Positions 8,393 to 17,834 are shown, counted from the first letter of the stretch. The stretch: DNA of 64,000 nt from VBCG01 sp964439475 (GCA_964439475.1 CAYTOT010000007.1:62001-126000), one strand, 5' to 3'. Translations and numbers: made by a program. The notes: generated from the letters alone by a model not told the origin.

Positions 8393-10360
8393 TCAACCAT
8401 TGGCCGCCATCGGCAGCGAATCGGGCGCGTCGGTGATCAAATCGATGCTCGCGAGCCGGGCCGACAACCCGGCGACTTGGCTGGCCACGGCCGCGGACTG
8501 CTGCTGGAGCTCCGCGATGCGTTCCTCGAGCTCGTCGCTGGCGCGATGGATGCGCTGGATGCTGTCGAGGCGGCGCCGCAGTTGCAGGTGGTGCTCGCGA
8601 ACCTGGGTCTCCAGGGGGGACATCACCGCCTTGAGCCATGCCTCGGCGTCGCGGTTGGCGATCACGTAGACGTGCTTGACGCGGGAGGCGATCGTCTCGA
8701 AGAAGCGCTTCATCAACGCGAACTTGGCCTTGCTCACCATGTTCCAGAGCGTGTTGAAGTGGGTGTTGTACGCCCGCTCGAGCCGTTCGATCTCCTTCTG
8801 GTACTTGAGCACGGAGAACGGCGGCGGGTTGAAGGGCTCCACGGCGTGCTCTTTCGCGAACCGGGCGTACATGGCGCGCATCATGTCGTGGATCTCGCCC
8901 GAGCGTCGCGCGGCCGAGGCGAGGTCGCCGTGGATCTTGCGGAAGAATTCGCCCATGGCGCCGCGCACGCCGCGGGTGAAGGGGCTGCTCTCGATCTGGC
9001 GCCGCGTCTCCGCGGCATTGCCGCGCAGCGCCTCGAGTCCGATGTCGTCGAGGAAGTCGTTGGTCTGCTGCGTGAACACGTTTCGCAGCGCCGTGTAGCG
9101 AGCGAGGCCGCGCTCGAAGCTCTCCTTCTCGGTGCGGACGCGGTCCATCATGTGGCCCACGACGTCCTGGTTCTTGCCGCGGAGCGCCACGAGCTCGTCG
9201 AGCTGGTCGCCGATGCCGGCCGCGCGCGCGTCGAGGATGCTGCGCACGCCTTCGCCGAGCGAATGGATCTCGGCCTTGGAGGCCGCCCCCACGATGTCGC
9301 GCTTGGCGGGAATGAGTTTTTGCGAGAGCGACGCCTCGAGCTCCGGCAGCCGGCTCCGCGCGAGCAGCGCATCGTCGCCGTTCACCTTCGCGAGGAGTGC
9401 CTTCTGCGCCGATGCGGCATACACCTGCGACTGCGGGACCCCGAGGAGCTGTGCCGACGCCTTGACCTGCCGCTCGATCTCGGCGTCGATCTCGGCGTCG
9501 GACTTGAGGTCGTCCCACAGGCCGTCGATCTTGTTGAGAATGACGATGCGCCCGGCCGCGGTGGCTGGATCGTCGCCCGCGAGGTGCTGGTTCCACACCT
9601 CGAGATCGGTCTTGGTGACCCCGGCGTCGGCGGCGAGGATGAAGAGGATCGCGTGTGCGTTCGGCAGGAGGTTGAGCGTGAGCTCGGGCTCGGTGCCGAT
9701 GGCGTTCAAGCCTGGCGTGTCGAGGATCACGAGCCCCTGCTGCAGGAGCGGGTGCGGGAAGTTGATGATCGCGTGACGCCAGCACGGGATATCCACGGTG
9801 CCTTCGTCGCGATGCTCGAGTGCGGCCACGAGATCGTCCTCGCCGTACAGCCCGTACTTGCGGGCGAGTTCGACGGGCACGCGCTTGACCTGCGACACGC
9901 GCGACAGCGCCTCCCCCATCCTCTCGGCCGACGACAGGTCGAGCGGGAAGCTGGCCCACTCGTCGGCGTAGCCCTTGAACTCGGCGACGGTGGCATCCTT
10001 CTGGCGCGTCTCGATCGGGAGCAGGCGGATCGACGGCGGACGCGACGCATCGTAGAGCAGCTCGGTGGGGCACATCGTCGTCCGTCCGGCAGACGAGGGC
10101 AACAATCGGGCACCGAAATCAGCGAAGAAGATCGCGTTGATGAGCTCCGACTTGCCGCGCGAGAACTCCGCCACGAAGGCCACCACGAGCTTGTCCTGGT
10201 GCAGTCGCTCGAGGAGCTGCTGCACGCGCAGGTCGACCTGCGCATCGGCCAGGTCCTGCTCCTGCAGCCATTCCTGGAGGCGCAGGACGCCCGCGGACAG
10301 CCTTCGCCGCCAGTCACTGTATGCCTCGAAACGGGCGGCGAGGTCACGCGAGGCCACCAT
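8393..10360 (-). CDS. Dynamin-family GTPase
   Basis: This is a large bacterial dynamin-like GTPase of 655 residues, probably acting on membranes; the exact role is unknown. The Walker A/G1 motif is AEFSRGKS at residues 64-71, in the form typical of the dynamin family. G3 is LDTPGLN and G4 is LNKID. The C-terminal half is helical, with a paddle-like SLETQ/EHHLQLRRRL region and a final coiled coil (EERIAELQQQSAAVASQ). No clear transmembrane segment is seen. The ATG at 10360 has GGGAG 7 nt upstream; longer frames upstream are unsupported. It stands alone between a secreted-protein gene and mutM, and I see no second dynamin partner next to it. Confidence 0.9.
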   Translation of the reverse strand: MVASRDLAARFEAYSDWRRRLSAGVLRLQEWLQEQDLADAQVDLRVQQLLERLHQDKLVVAFVAEFSRGKSELINAIFFADFGARLLPSSAGRTTMCPTELLYDASRPPSIRLLPIETRQKDATVAEFKGYADEWASFPLDLSSAERMGEALSRVSQVKRVPVELARKYGLYGEDDLVAALEHRDEGTVDIPCWRHAIINFPHPLLQQGLVILDTPGLNAIGTEPELTLNLLPNAHAILFILAADAGVTKTDLEVWNQHLAGDDPATAAGRIVILNKIDGLWDDLKSDAEIDAEIERQVKASAQLLGVPQSQVYAASAQKALLAKVNGDDALLARSRLPELEASLSQKLIPAKRDIVGAASKAEIHSLGEGVRSILDARAAGIGDQLDELVALRGKNQDVVGHMMDRVRTEKESFERGLARYTALRNVFTQQTNDFLDDIGLEALRGNAAETRRQIESSPFTRGVRGAMGEFFRKIHGDLASAARRSGEIHDMMRAMYARFAKEHAVEPFNPPPFSVLKYQKEIERLERAYNTHFNTLWNMVSKAKFALMKRFFETIASRVKHVYVIANRDAEAWLKAVMSPLETQVREHHLQLRRRLDSIQRIHRASDELEERIAELQQQSAAVASQVAGLSARLASIDLITDAPDSLPMAANG

Positions 10361-10535
10361 GGGGTTTCTCCCTTGTGCGCGCCTTCGGGGAGGGATCGCT
10401 CTCCGGCCGAACGCCGGCCGGCGCGTCTTCGAAAGGGGCGCCACTGTATCACGCCTGTGAAGCACAACCCGTGCCGAGCCCTGCCCGCTTCTTCGCGGGC
10501 CGGAGGCTGTGCCATCGCGCGCCGGCGGCACCCTT

Positions 10536-10555
10536 CGCCTGCCCCGGGGCAGGCG
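10536..10555. terminator. GC-rich palindrome after mutM
   Basis: CGCCTGCC-CCGG-GGCAGGCG is a perfect 8-bp stem with a 4-nt loop, 7 nt beyond the mutM stop. It has no T-tract, so it may be a weak or Rho-assisted end. Confidence 0.4.
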
Positions 10556-10562
10556 TGTCGCG

Positions 10563-11381
10563 TCACCGCTGACAGGAGGGGCAGTAGAACGACGCCCGCC
10601 CTCCCAGGCGCCGCATGCGCACCGTCGAGCCGCACACCCGGCAGGGTTCGCCCTCCCTGCCATAGACGAAGTAGGCGAGCTGGAAGTATCCGGGCTCGCC
10701 CGTCGCATCGACGTAGTCGCGCAGTGTGCTCCCGCCCTTGGCGATCGCCTCCGTCAGCACGGCCCGCACCGCGTCCACGAGACGGGCGAGGCGCGGCCGC
10801 GAGACCTTGCAGGCAGGCGTCGTGGGCCGGATCCCGGCACGGAACAGCGCCTCGCTGGCGTAGATGTTGCCCACGCCCACCACCACGGCGTTGTCCATCA
10901 GGGCGACCTTGACCGCGGCACTGCGCGAGCGCAGGACGTGCCACAGGTAATCGGGCTCGAAGGCGGCGTGAAACGGCTCGGGGCCGAGGCAGGCGAGCAG
11001 CGGATGCTCCTGATTCGACGCCGGAATCCAGAGCATCGCTCCGAACCGGCGTGGATCGTGGTAGCGCAGCAGCGCGCCATCGTCGAGCACGATGTCGACG
11101 TGATCGTGCTTCACGCGCGGGGGCGCATGCTGCCGGTAGGCGCGCAGGCTTCCGGTCATCCCGAGATGGATCAGCATCCGATCCTCGCCGAATCGGAATA
11201 GTAAGTACTTGCTCCTGCGATCGATGCCGTCGATCCGACGTCCGGTCACCCGTGCCGGCAGGTCGGCGGGAACTGGCCAGCGCAGCCGGGGGTCGTAGAC
11301 GTTGATTGCCTCCACGTGCCGCCCGACCGCAAGCGGCGCGATGCCACGTCGCGTGGTCTCGACCTCGGGTAGCTCGGGCAT
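10563..11381 (-). CDS. mutM: Formamidopyrimidine-DNA glycosylase MutM (Fpg)
   Basis: MutM removes 8-oxoguanine and other oxidised purines from DNA and nicks the strand by beta/delta elimination. The catalytic N-terminus MPELPEVETTRRG is intact: Pro2 is the Schiff-base nucleophile and Glu3 is the acid. The helix-two-turn-helix contains VVGVGNIYASEALF. The C-terminal zinc finger is C-x2-C-x16-C-x2-C (CRVCG...CPSCQR), ending the protein as usual. The length is 272 residues. I set the start at 11381 from the invariant MPELPE. The gene is divergent from the TPR gene, with about 200 nt between the starts. Confidence 0.97.
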   Translation of the reverse strand: MPELPEVETTRRGIAPLAVGRHVEAINVYDPRLRWPVPADLPARVTGRRIDGIDRRSKYLLFRFGEDRMLIHLGMTGSLRAYRQHAPPRVKHDHVDIVLDDGALLRYHDPRRFGAMLWIPASNQEHPLLACLGPEPFHAAFEPDYLWHVLRSRSAAVKVALMDNAVVVGVGNIYASEALFRAGIRPTTPACKVSRPRLARLVDAVRAVLTEAIAKGGSTLRDYVDATGEPGYFQLAYFVYGREGEPCRVCGSTVRMRRLGGRASFYCPSCQR

Positions 11382-11578
11382 GGGATCGCGGTGGCAGACG
11401 CGGGTGGCTGGAGGACGTGCGGCGGGGTGTCGGTGGGAGCGCGTCCGCAGACAACCTGTCGTGGCGGGTTTGTTGCGTCGCCGGATATAGCCTAACATCG
11501 ACCGGCCCGGTCGTTCCTGCCGCCTCCGGTGCGTTGCGGCGATACTTCCTTCATCGCTTCATCGTTTCGCGAGCCTTC

Positions 11579-13507
11579 ATGCCGAGTCCGAGCCGTCTCC
11601 CCTCCTCCATCGGTCGCCGACGCCTTGCGGCGGTGCATCTGCGCGCGCTCTCGGTCGCCGGTATCGCGTGCGTCGTGTGCACCGCGTGCACCGCGTGCGC
11701 CGTCCCTACGCTGGCGCAGCCGAAGGGTGCCGAGGCGGCGGCCGCGACGCCCACACCCGCGCGCGTGGCGCAGGCGCAGCCCAGGACCCCCGACGCCACC
11801 CCCTCCACGCCGGCGACGCAGCCCGGGACCCCCGACGCGACGTTGCCGCCTCCCGCGACGAAGGCGCCGTCGCCGCCGCAATCCGGGCTGACCGCCGACA
11901 TCTTCTATCGGATCATTCTCGGCAACGTCGCCGAGCAGCGCGGCGAGACGTCGCTCGCGGCGCGCGCATTCTTCGAGGCGGCGCGCGATTCCCGCGATCC
12001 GCGCCTGGCCAGCCGTGCCACCGACCTCGCCCGCCGTGCCGGCCTGCGCGGCCTCGCGCAGGAGTCGGCGCAGCTTTGGGCCTCGCTCGACCCCGACAAC
12101 CCGCGTCCGCGCGATCTTCTCGCGGCCTATGCCGACGGACGCGCGGGGCCGGGAGGCGTCACCTACGATCCCGAGCTCAAGGCGCGCCTCGAGAAGGCGC
12201 TGGCGGACGCCGCGACCACCGAAGCGGGCGTGCGCGAGATCTTCATGCAGATGAATCCTTACCTCGCCGAGCGGCTCGACAAGCGGCAGGTCTACGAGCT
12301 CGTCCGCGATGTCGCCAAGGGCTACCCGGCCTCACCCGAGGCGCACTACGCGCTGACCATCGCGGCGTTCAGTGGCGCACCGGAGAACCAGCGCGACCGG
12401 ATCGCGCGCGATGAGATCGACAAGGCCCTTGTGCTCAAGCCCGACTGGGAGCGCGCGGCCGTGGTCAAGGCCGAGCTCGTCGGACGCAAGGACCCGGACG
12501 CGGCGATCGCCTTCCTCGAGAAGTTCACTGCCACCTATCCCGAAGCGCGCTCGGCGGCCGCTGCCCTGGGCCAGCTCTACGTGGACCAGAAGCGCTACGC
12601 CGAAGGTCGCGCGGTCCTGCAGCGCCTGCTCGACGAGAGCCCGGACGCGCGGGAACTGCAGTACGGCATCGCCGTCATCTCGATGCAGATGAAGGACTGG
12701 CAGACGGCGGAAGCGATGCTCACCGAGCTCAAGAAGGCGAAGTACGGTGACAACGGCGCAGTCGAGCTCTACCTCGCCCAGGTGGCGGAGGAGCAGGGAC
12801 GCTTCGAGGAGGCGATCAAGCGCTACAAGGCGGTCCCCGAGGGCGAGCGCAACTGGCTCGCACAGCTTCGCGTCGCGTTCATCATGGGCAAGATGGGCAA
12901 GGTGGGCGACGCGCGCCGGTATCTCGCCGACCTGCCGGCAGTCACGATCGACCAGCGCGTGCAGGTGCGCCAGGCCGAGGCCCAGCTCCTGCGCGACGCC
13001 AACGACATGGAAGGCGCCTACGCCGTGCTCCTGCTGGCCAACAAGGAGCATCCCGACAACCCCGACATCCTCTACGACACCGCGATGGTCGCGGAGAAGC
13101 TCGGCCGCATCGACGACGCCGAGGCGCGGCTGCGCAAGGTCGTCGAGCTCAAGCCCGACGACGCGCAGGCCCTCAACGGCCTGGGCTACACGCTCGTCGA
13201 CCGCACCCCGCGCGTCGCGGAGGGCTTTGCGCTCATCGAGCGCGCGCACAAGCTCGCGCCCGACGATCCCTTCATCCTCGACAGCATGGGGTGGGCGCTC
13301 TTCAAGCTCGGACGCTACGACGAAGCCGAGACGTATCTCCGCCGCGCGCTGAAGGAGCGTCCGGATGCCGAGATCGCCGCGCACCTGGGCGAGGTGCTGT
13401 GGGCCGCGGGACAGCGCGAGAAGGCGCAGGAGATCTGGCAGTCGCAGCTCAAGGTCACGCCCGACAATCCGGTGCTGCTCGAGACCGTTCGCCGCCTCGC
13501 ACGGTGA
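11579..13507 (+). CDS. Exported tetratricopeptide repeat protein upstream of lolB
   Basis: This is a TPR protein of 642 residues with an N-terminal export signal (residues ~15-45, hydrophobic with ACVVCTACTACA, then TLAQ). The tract after the signal is Pro/Ala/Thr-rich. TPR helices fill the rest, clearest in the C-terminal half (for example EAYLRRALKE-type and LGYTLVD/ALFKLGRYDEAETYL units). Several Cys residues lie in the signal region, but none is in a clear lipobox. It overlaps lolB by 4 nt (GTGA). A large TPR protein directly before lolB is a standard arrangement in betaproteobacteria, so it probably works at the cell envelope. Its exact role is not known. Confidence 0.85.
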   Translation: MPSPSRLPSSIGRRRLAAVHLRALSVAGIACVVCTACTACAVPTLAQPKGAEAAAATPTPARVAQAQPRTPDATPSTPATQPGTPDATLPPPATKAPSPPQSGLTADIFYRIILGNVAEQRGETSLAARAFFEAARDSRDPRLASRATDLARRAGLRGLAQESAQLWASLDPDNPRPRDLLAAYADGRAGPGGVTYDPELKARLEKALADAATTEAGVREIFMQMNPYLAERLDKRQVYELVRDVAKGYPASPEAHYALTIAAFSGAPENQRDRIARDEIDKALVLKPDWERAAVVKAELVGRKDPDAAIAFLEKFTATYPEARSAAAALGQLYVDQKRYAEGRAVLQRLLDESPDARELQYGIAVISMQMKDWQTAEAMLTELKKAKYGDNGAVELYLAQVAEEQGRFEEAIKRYKAVPEGERNWLAQLRVAFIMGKMGKVGDARRYLADLPAVTIDQRVQVRQAEAQLLRDANDMEGAYAVLLLANKEHPDNPDILYDTAMVAEKLGRIDDAEARLRKVVELKPDDAQALNGLGYTLVDRTPRVAEGFALIERAHKLAPDDPFILDSMGWALFKLGRYDEAETYLRRALKERPDAEIAAHLGEVLWAAGQREKAQEIWQSQLKVTPDNPVLLETVRRLAR

Positions 13508-14091
13508 CCCGCCACGCGCGGCGCGGCGCGCTCGCGATCGGCGTCGCGCTCGTTCTCGCGGCGTGTGCGGGCATCCCGGCTCCCCCGCCGGTTGCGCCGG
13601 CGGACGTCGCGCCCGACCCTGCCTTCCGCGTCGAGGGCCGCATGTCCGCGCGCCGCGGCAGCGAGGGCGTGGCGGTTCATTTCGACTGGCGCCATGCGCC
13701 CGACCGCGACGAGTTCGACCTGTCGACCCCGCTCGGCCAGAGCGTGGCACGCATGCAGCGTGACGCCGCCGGTGTGCGCCTGGAGCGGCCAGGTGAGCCC
13801 GTGACCGGCTACGCCTCGTGGCGAGCGCTCACCGAGGCGGTGCTCGGCGTGGCGATTCCCGTCGAGGGACTCGCCTCGTGGGTGCAGGGCGCACCCGCAG
13901 CCGGTGCGGCTGCGGACCTCGAGCGCGACGCTGCGGGGCGGGCGAGCGTGTTGCGCGAGCAAGGGTGGGAGATCCTGTACTCGTACGCGGACCCGACGAC
14001 GCGGCGGCCGTTCCGGCTCGTGTTGCGCTACCCGGGCAGCGAAACGATCGAGGTGCGCATCGTGCTGGATGAGTGGAGCAGGCCATCGTGA
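13504..14091 (+). CDS. lolB: Outer-membrane lipoprotein insertion protein LolB
   Basis: LolB receives lipoproteins from LolA and inserts them in the inner leaflet of the outer membrane. The protein is itself a lipoprotein: the lipobox LAAC places the modified Cys at residue 21. The mature part has the family pattern FRVEGRMSAR, the VHFDWRHAPDRDEFDLSTPLGQ segment and a C-terminal GWEILYSYADPTTRRPFRLVL typical of LolB. The GTG start overlaps the TPR gene stop. The length is 195 residues. It is followed at once by ispE with another GTGA overlap, as in most betaproteobacteria. Confidence 0.94.
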   Translation: MTRHARRGALAIGVALVLAACAGIPAPPPVAPADVAPDPAFRVEGRMSARRGSEGVAVHFDWRHAPDRDEFDLSTPLGQSVARMQRDAAGVRLERPGEPVTGYASWRALTEAVLGVAIPVEGLASWVQGAPAAGAAADLERDAAGRASVLREQGWEILYSYADPTTRRPFRLVLRYPGSETIEVRIVLDEWSRPS

Positions 14092-14930
14092 GCGATACGC
14101 TCACCGTGGCGGCACCCGCCAAGGTCAATCTCTTCCTGCATGTGACCGGCCGCCGCGCCGACGGCTATCACACGCTCGAATCGCTCTTCGCGCTCGTCGA
14201 CCTCGCGGACAGCCTCACCCTGACGATGCGAGACGACGGCGCGATACGGCGCACGTCGATCGTGGCAGGCGTACCGGCCGACGAGGACCTCGCGCTGCGC
14301 GCGGCTCGTGCGCTGCAGGAGGTGTCCGGGACACGGGCTGGCGTGGACGTGACGGTCGACAAGCGCATTCCCATGGGCGCGGGCCTCGGGGGCGGCAGTT
14401 CCGATGCGGCGAGCGTGCTGCTGGCGCTCAACCGGCTATGGCGGCTGGGCTGGCCGCGCGCACGCCTTGCCGAGGTGGCCGCGTCGCTCGGCGCCGACGT
14501 CCCGTTCTTCGTGGGTGGCCGCAACGCGGTGGCGCGCGGGATAGGCGAGGCGCTCACGCCGGTGACGCTGCCTGAGCAATGGCTCGTGCTCGTGCAGCCA
14601 CCTGCGCACGTGCACACCGCCGATGTGTTCGCGGCGCCGGAATTGACACGCGATTCACCGTCGGCGAAAATAGACGTCTTTTCCGAGGGTTACGGTCGCA
14701 ACGATCTCGAACGGATCACCCGCTTGAGACATCCGTCCGTCGACGAGGCGCTGGTGGCGCTGCGCGAGGTAGCGCCGCAGGCGCGGATGACAGGCTCGGG
14801 AGCGTGCGTGTTCGCTGCCTTCGCAGCGCGAGCGCAGGCCGAGCGTGCGGTTCGCGCCATGGCGGGCCACGGAACGACACACCTCGTTCGCACGCTCGCG
14901 CGCCACCCGCTCCTCGGATTCGCGCGATAA
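14088..14930 (+). CDS. ispE: 4-diphosphocytidyl-2-C-methyl-D-erythritol kinase IspE
   Basis: IspE phosphorylates CDP-methylerythritol in the MEP pathway to isoprenoids. It is a GHMP kinase: AAPAKVNLFLHVTGRRADGYH at the N-terminus, the ATP-binding PMGAGLGGGSSDAASVL loop, and a C-terminal MTGSGACVFAAF motif. I prefer the GTG at 14088, which overlaps the lolB stop and has GGAG 9 nt upstream; an in-frame GTG at 14073 would add 5 residues. The length is 280 residues. The tRNA-Gln gene follows 51 nt later. Confidence 0.96.
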   Translation: MSDTLTVAAPAKVNLFLHVTGRRADGYHTLESLFALVDLADSLTLTMRDDGAIRRTSIVAGVPADEDLALRAARALQEVSGTRAGVDVTVDKRIPMGAGLGGGSSDAASVLLALNRLWRLGWPRARLAEVAASLGADVPFFVGGRNAVARGIGEALTPVTLPEQWLVLVQPPAHVHTADVFAAPELTRDSPSAKIDVFSEGYGRNDLERITRLRHPSVDEALVALREVAPQARMTGSGACVFAAFAARAQAERAVRAMAGHGTTHLVRTLARHPLLGFAR

Positions 14931-14981
14931 TGCAATGCTCGCGGCGCGTGCGCCGTGAGCGGATGGCCAGACGGTTTCCGC

Positions 14982-15056
14982 TGGGGAGTCGCCAAGTGGT
15001 AAGGCACCGGATTTTGATTCCGGCATTCGTAGGTTCGATCCCTACCTCCCCAGCCA
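14982..15056 (+). tRNA. tRNA-Gln (anticodon UUG)
   Basis: The acceptor stem TGGGGAG pairs with CTCCCCA, followed by discriminator G and an encoded CCA. The anticodon stem CCGGA/TCCGG encloses the loop TTTTGAT with anticodon TTG. The T-arm GTAGGTTCGATCCCTAC is canonical. The gene lies between ispE and prs, its usual place in betaproteobacteria. Confidence 0.96.
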
Positions 15057-15185
15057 CTTCCTTTCCGCCAGCACGCACCCGCCCGTTCACGCCGGATCGC
15101 GCGCGGGCAGCCGCCGGACGGAGCAGCGTCGTTTTCGGATAGACTCGCAGGCTCCCGCTTCACCCCCACTCCGGGCACGGTCGTC

Positions 15186-16136
15186 ATGGCATTCGAGCGC
15201 ATGCGCATCTTCACGGGCAACGCGAACCCGAAGCTCGCCGAAGCCGTCTGCCGGCACCTCAACATCAGTCTCGGCCGCTGCGTCGTCGACCGCTTCTCCG
15301 ACGGCGAGGTCATGGTGGAGCTGATGGAGAACGTCCGCGGCCGCGACGTGTTCGTCCTGCAGTCGACCTGCGCGCCCACCAACGACACCCTGATGGAGAT
15401 CATGGTGATGGTCGATGCGCTCAAACGCGCGTCGGCGGGACGCATCACCGCGGCGATCCCCTACTTCGGCTACGCGCGCCAGGACCGCCGCCCGCGCTCG
15501 GCGCGCGTGGCGATCACCGCGAAGGTCGTCGCCGACATGCTCTCGACCGTGGGCGTGCAGCGCGTGATGGTCATGGACCTCCACGCCGACCAGATCCAGG
15601 GCTTCTTCAACATCCCCGTCGACAACATCTACGCGACGCCGGTCCTGCTGGGCGACCTGTGGAAGCGCGACTACGAGAACCTCCTCGTGGTGTCGCCCGA
15701 CGTGGGCGGCGTGGTGCGCGCGCGCGCCATCGCGAAGCGGCTCGATTCCGATCTCGCGATCATCGACAAGCGCCGCCCCAAGGCGAACGTCGCCGAGGTG
15801 ATGAACATCATCGGTGACGTCGAGGGACGCACCTGCGTGATCATGGACGACATCGTCGACACCGCGAACACGCTGTGCAAGGCGGCCTCGGCGCTCAAGG
15901 AGCGCGGGGCGATGAAGGTCGTCGCCTACTGCACGCACCCGGTGCTCTCGGGCGGCGCGGTCGAGCGCATCCGGACCTCGGATCTGGACGAGCTCGTGGT
16001 GACCGACACGATTCCGCTGTCCGAGCAGGCGTCGAACTGCGCCAACATCCGCCAGCTCTCCTGCGCGCAGCTCCTTGCCGAGACCATGACGCGCATCTCA
16101 AACGAGGACTCGGTGTCGTCGCTGTTCACGGACTGA
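15186..16136 (+). CDS. prs: Ribose-phosphate pyrophosphokinase
   Basis: Prs makes PRPP from ribose 5-phosphate and ATP, for nucleotide, histidine and tryptophan synthesis. It shows the N-terminal IFTGNANPKLAEAVCRHLN and the ATP/ribose-phosphate segment YFGYARQDRRPRSARVAI. DLHADQIQGFFNIPVDNIY and the PRPP loop VIMDDIVDTANT follow. The length of 316 residues is exactly typical. The start follows a 129-nt stretch after tRNA-Gln that carries a TAGACT -10-like hexamer, so prs may have its own promoter as well as read-through. Confidence 0.97.
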   Translation: MAFERMRIFTGNANPKLAEAVCRHLNISLGRCVVDRFSDGEVMVELMENVRGRDVFVLQSTCAPTNDTLMEIMVMVDALKRASAGRITAAIPYFGYARQDRRPRSARVAITAKVVADMLSTVGVQRVMVMDLHADQIQGFFNIPVDNIYATPVLLGDLWKRDYENLLVVSPDVGGVVRARAIAKRLDSDLAIIDKRRPKANVAEVMNIIGDVEGRTCVIMDDIVDTANTLCKAASALKERGAMKVVAYCTHPVLSGGAVERIRTSDLDELVVTDTIPLSEQASNCANIRQLSCAQLLAETMTRISNEDSVSSLFTD

Positions 16137-16270
16137 AAGCGCGGCCTCCGCGCGACGGCGTCCGCCTCCGCGGAGGGTCGCGGATCGCCACCATCCACGC
16201 CAACCTGCGGCAGGCGGTGCCCAGCCGACGCCGGGCACCGTCCAGCGGCAACCTTCGTGCGGCAGTTTTC

Positions 16271-16301
16271 TTGGACAACCCCTCATGATTCACGCTACAA
16301 T
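16271..16301 (+). promoter_or_regulatory. Putative promoter of rplY within a 317-nt intergenic stretch
   Basis: TTGGAC at 16271-16276 and TACAAT at 16296-16301 resemble sigma-70 -35 and -10 boxes with a long 19-nt spacer. They would leave a leader of about 145 nt before rplY. The rest of 16137-16453 holds a CCTCCGCGGAGG palindrome shortly after prs and no gene I can support. Confidence 0.45.
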
Positions 16302-16453
16302 GGCAGGCTTTTCCGCCCTTTGACGGATCGGCATCTCGCCGGCCGTCGTCGAGGCGGTTGTCGCCCATCGAGGGTTCAACTTGAGGCGGACGACCGGAAG
16401 GCGAGCGTGATGCGCTGCGCGAGCCCGGGAGGCCGCAGACAACCGGAGTTCCC

Positions 16454-17137
16454 ATGACCATCGAATTCACTGCCTTCGCGCGCACGACCGAAGGCCGCGG
16501 CGCTTCCCGCCGCATGCGCCGTGCCGGCAAGGCTCCTGGCATCGTCTACGGCGGCGTGGCCAAGCCCACGCCGATCGAGCTCGACCACAACGCGCTGTTC
16601 CACGCCCTTCGCAACGAGGCATTCCATTCGTCGATCCTGCTCATGAAGCTCGACGGCGCCGCGCAGAAGGTCCTGCTGCGCGACGTGCAGATGCATCCGT
16701 TCCGCAACGAGGTGCTGCACGTCGACTTCCAGCGCGTCGACGAGAACCGCAAGATCCACATGAAGGTGCCGCTGCACTTCGTGAACGGCGAGATCTCGCC
16801 GGCGGTGAAGCTCAATGCCGCGATCGTGAGCCACGTGATCACCGAGGTCGACGTGGTCTGCCTGCCGAAGGACCTTCCCGAGTTCGTCGAGGTGGACCTG
16901 TCGGGCCTCGAGGTGGGTCACTCGATCCACGTATCGGCACTGAAGCTTCCCGAGGGAGTTGCGGTGGTGATGCGCGGCAAGACGGATCCGGTCGTCGCCA
17001 CGGCGGTGGTGCCGCGCGCCGCGGCCGAGGCCGAGGAAGCCGCCGCGGCCGACGCTGCCGCGCCGGCGGAGGCTGCCAAGGGCGCCGAGAAGAAGGACGA
17101 CAAGAAAGAAGAGAAGAAGGACGACAAGAAGAAGTAA
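16454..17137 (+). CDS. rplY: 50S ribosomal protein L25/general stress protein Ctc
   Basis: This is the long (CTC/TL5) form of ribosomal protein L25, which binds 5S rRNA. Residues 1-95 are the L25 fold (IEFTAFARTTEGRGASRRMRRAGKAPGIVYGG). Residues ~100-190 are the Ctc beta domain (VPLHFVNGEISPAVK, LPEFVEVDLSGLEVGHSIHVS). The tail from about residue 200 is an Ala-rich then Lys/Asp/Glu-only stretch ending EKKDDKKK, low-complexity and probably disordered. It sits between prs and pth and has a terminator directly after it. Confidence 0.96.
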   Translation: MTIEFTAFARTTEGRGASRRMRRAGKAPGIVYGGVAKPTPIELDHNALFHALRNEAFHSSILLMKLDGAAQKVLLRDVQMHPFRNEVLHVDFQRVDENRKIHMKVPLHFVNGEISPAVKLNAAIVSHVITEVDVVCLPKDLPEFVEVDLSGLEVGHSIHVSALKLPEGVAVVMRGKTDPVVATAVVPRAAAEAEEAAAADAAAPAEAAKGAEKKDDKKEEKKDDKKK

Positions 17138-17172
17138 AGCGGTTCTCCGGCGCCTTCGCGGCATCGGCTCGA

Positions 17173-17198
17173 GGCTCGCGCATCCCGCGGGCCTTTTT
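17173..17198 (+). terminator. Rho-independent terminator after rplY
   Basis: GGCTCGCG and CGCGGGCC pair over 8 bp (one G-U) around a 5-nt loop and are followed by TTTTT. It starts 35 nt after the rplY stop. Confidence 0.85.
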
Positions 17199-17225
17199 CA
17201 TTGTCGCCTTACCCCGTACCCGATC

Positions 17226-17834
17226 ATGAGCCCACCGATCAAGCTCGTCGCCGGCCTCGGCAATCCCGGGCGGGAGTATTCGCGCACGCGGCACAACGCG
17301 GGCTTCTGGTTCGTGGACGGGCTCGCGGCGCGGCTCGGGGCGTCGTTCACCGTGGAATCGAAGTTCTCGGGCGAGGTCGCGAAGGCCGGCGACGTCCGCC
17401 TCGTCAAGCCGGCCACGTTCATGAATCTGTCCGGTCGCTCCGTGGCGGCGCTCGCGCGTTTCTTTGCCATTACCGCGGATGCGATCCTCGTGGTGCACGA
17501 CGAGCTCGACCTCAAGCCTGGCGAAGCGAAGATGAAACTCGGCGGCGGCCACGCCGGCCACAACGGCCTGCGCGACATCCAGGCGCAGCTCGGCACCTCC
17601 GAGTTCTGGCGGTTGCGCCTGGGCATCGGGCATCCGCGTGACTCCGAACTTCCGCAGCAGGAGGTCGTCGACTACGTGCTGAAGCCGCCGCGCGCGGAAG
17701 AGGCGGGGCCGATCGACGAGGCGATCCGTCGCTCGCTCGATGCGTGGCCCGCCATCGCGGCGGGCGACATGGAGCGCGCGATGCTCGCCCTGCACACCCG
17801 GCCGGTGCGCCCGCCGGCGGGACCCCCGGCATGA
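17226..17834 (+). CDS. pth: Peptidyl-tRNA hydrolase
   Basis: Pth cleaves the ester bond of peptidyl-tRNA dropped from ribosomes, recycling tRNA. The family signature is complete: LVAGLGNPGREYSRTRHNAGF contains the catalytic His and Asn10-equivalent. VKPATFMNLSG and VVHDELDLKPGEAKMKLGGG, then HNGLRDI, hold the substrate-binding Asn and Asp. The length is 202 residues. The 184 nt between pth and ychF hold no gene I can support. Confidence 0.97.
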   Translation: MSPPIKLVAGLGNPGREYSRTRHNAGFWFVDGLAARLGASFTVESKFSGEVAKAGDVRLVKPATFMNLSGRSVAALARFFAITADAILVVHDELDLKPGEAKMKLGGGHAGHNGLRDIQAQLGTSEFWRLRLGIGHPRDSELPQQEVVDYVLKPPRAEEAGPIDEAIRRSLDAWPAIAAGDMERAMLALHTRPVRPPAGPPA

